Below, piece after piece: positions 4,615 through 5,804 of a stretch of DNA of 5,804 nucleotides (position 1 is the stretch's first letter; each line of letters opens with the position of its first letter). Position numbers and translations under genes: made by a program. The notes under the pieces were generated by a model, which did not search any database, was not told the origin of the DNA, and worked only from the letters and a program-made list of their open reading frames with translations. Source of the stretch: Candidatus Margulisiibacteriota bacterium (GTDB taxonomy: Bacteria > Margulisbacteria > Termititenacia > Termititenacales > Termititenacaceae); assembly GCA_031279615.1 (NCBI GenBank), contig JAITIE010000135.1, positions 1 to 5,804 on the forward strand. The letters run 5' to 3'.

Positions 4615-5804
4615 ATGGTAAAAAAAGTAGTTCTGGCCTATTCCGGCGGTTTGGATACATCGATTATGATCCACTGGCTTAAAAACAATTACAACTGCGA
4701 AGTCATCGCCTACGCCGCGGACGTGGGGCAGGGTTTGCGCGAGCTGGACGATCTGGAACAACGCGCCTTAGCCGCCGGCGCCAGCAAAGTGTACGTGCTG
4801 GACCTGCGCCGGGAGTTTGTCGAGGAATACATCTGGCCGACGCTCAAAGCCGGCGCTGTGTACGAAAGCAAGTACCTGCTCGGCACGTCTTTTGCTAGGC
4901 CAGTCATTGCCAAACATCAGGTTGCTGTCGCGGAAAAAGAAAACGCGGACGCCGTGGCGCACGGAGCCACCGGCAAAGGCAATGATCAGGTGCGTTTTGA
5001 ATTAACTTTTATGGCGCTCAATCCAGCTTTGCGGATAATTGCCCCGTGGCGGGACCCCAAGTGGACTATTAACTCCCGCGAGGAAGCGATTGATTATGCG
5101 GAGAAGCATAATATTCCGCTCAAAATCACGAAAAAACGCATATATTCCGAAGATGCTAATCTCTGGCATATCTCGCACGAAGGTGCGGAACTGGAAGACC
5201 CGTGGCAGGAACCGGCGGACACAGTTTTCAGCATTTCCAATACTTTAGAGAAAGCGCCGGACAAAGCCGAGCATATAGAACTGGAATTTGCGCAGGGCGC
5301 GCCCGTTGCTCTCAACGGGCAGAAACTTGCGGCGGTTGATTTGCTTTTGAAGCTGAACGAAATCGGCGGCAGACACGCTGTCGGGCAAATCGACATAGTG
5401 GAAAACCGACTGGTCGGCATGAAATCACACGGTGTTTATGAGACGCCGGGCGGCTCTATCCTGTACGCGGCGCATGACAATCTGGAACAGCTTGTTTTGG
5501 ACAAAGAAACCTATCAGCTCAAACAGCATCTGGCGCGCAAATACGCCGAGCTGGTTTACAACGGCCAGTGGTTCACGCCAGCGCGCGCGGCGCTGGACGC
5601 TTTTGTCAATAAAACGCAGGAAAAAATGGACGGCACGGTGCGTTTAAAATTGTACAAGGGCAATATCGCGCCAGCGGGAGTTAAGTCGCCGCATTCGCTG
5701 TACCTGGAAAATCTGGCGTCTTTTACAAATTCCGACCTCTATGACCAGAAAGACGCGGCTGGTTTCATCCGTTGTTTCGGTCTGCCGCTCAAGGCGGCCA
5801 AACT
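4615..5804 (+). CDS. argG: Argininosuccinate synthase (3' end outside window)
   Basis: ArgG condenses citrulline with aspartate using ATP to form argininosuccinate. The frame is open from ATG 4615 to the right edge, 396 full codons, and type I family members are about 400 residues, so only the last few are missing. The PP-loop ATP site YSGGLDTS is at 9-16; GTSFARP (90-96), [14 protein letters not shown] (116-129) and APWRD (143-147) are typical; [16 protein letters not shown] (182-197) and the tail ending FGLPLKAAK also fit. The near-invariant [11 protein letters not shown] block reads [11 protein letters not shown] at 270-280, with His at 272 (codon 5428-5430). The ribosome site AAGGAG (4603-4608) lies 6 bases before ATG and argF ends 14 bases upstream, so it belongs to the same operon. 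argH may follow but cannot be seen. Confidence 0.96.
   Translation, partial: MVKKVVLAYSGGLDTSIMIHWLKNNYNCEVIAYAADVGQGLRELDDLEQRALAAGASKVYVLDLRREFVEEYIWPTLKAGAVYESKYLLGTSFARPVIAKHQVAVAEKENADAVAHGATGKGNDQVRFELTFMALNPALRIIAPWRDPKWTINSREEAIDYAEKHNIPLKITKKRIYSEDANLWHISHEGAELEDPWQEPADTVFSISNTLEKAPDKAEHIELEFAQGAPVALNGQKLAAVDLLLKLNEIGGRHAVGQIDIVENRLVGMKSHGVYETPGGSILYAAHDNLEQLVLDKETYQLKQHLARKYAELVYNGQWFTPARAALDAFVNKTQEKMDGTVRLKLYKGNIAPAGVKSPHSLYLENLASFTNSDLYDQKDAAGFIRCFGLPLKAAK

Noticed and set aside
3698..4660. 320-residue minus-strand frame opposite argF
   Set aside because: It is the antisense shadow of argF, rich in Arg, His and Phe with no family features; argF on the + strand is certain.
5301..5320. 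Hairpin GCCCGTTG / CAACGGGC with a 4-base loop
   Set aside because: The 8-bp stem is perfect, but it lies within argG, is followed by AGAAACTTGC rather than a T-run, and so is not a terminator.
4817..5647. Three short + strand frames within argG (4817-5005, 5039-5248, 5432-5647)
   Set aside because: All lie inside the continuous argG frame, which carries the full set of family motifs.

Overview
The window is bacterial DNA of roughly balanced base composition. It is dominated by an arginine-biosynthesis operon on the + strand: argC, argJ, argB, argF and the start-to-near-end of argG. Shine-Dalgarno sites, a TATAAT-type promoter and a BrnT/BrnA toxin-antitoxin pair point to a bacterium. Nothing here fixes the phylum; several family motifs deviate from the common forms (in ArgJ and ArgG), which fits an uncultured or deep-branching lineage, but that is inference.

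Left part (1-532). The first 128 bases hold the C-terminal 41 codons of a BrnT-type toxin, cut by the window edge. It overlaps by 14 bases a 73-residue ribbon-helix-helix antitoxin (BrnA/CopG type) at 115-336. One base later comes a 64-residue protein I do not recognise (338-532). Its stop codon overlaps the argC start by 4 bases (ATGA), so the toxin-antitoxin module, the small unknown gene and the arg genes form one uninterrupted same-strand run.

Middle and right part (529-5804). argC (529-1563) and argJ (1588-2682) are followed by the only real intergenic gap, 2683-2846. The gap contains a short AT-rich palindrome, a 107-base imperfect inverted repeat that could fold into a long hairpin, and an extended -10 promoter whose predicted start point falls on or next to the argB ATG. 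argB (2847-3701) has no Shine-Dalgarno site and is probably leaderless when made from this promoter. argF (3704-4600) follows after 2 bases and argG starts at 4615, running off the right edge with only a few codons missing.

Together the enzymes cover the acetylated (ArgJ-type, cyclic) route: ArgB phosphorylates N-acetylglutamate, ArgC reduces it, ArgJ moves the acetyl group from N-acetylornithine back to glutamate, and ArgF and ArgG take ornithine to citrulline and argininosuccinate. The aminotransferase ArgD is not in the cluster, and argH, if linked, lies beyond the window. ArgB has the N-terminal helix region and C-terminal motif of arginine-inhibited kinases, so feedback control probably acts there. 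No convincing minus-strand gene, RNA gene, CRISPR array or transposase gene was seen.
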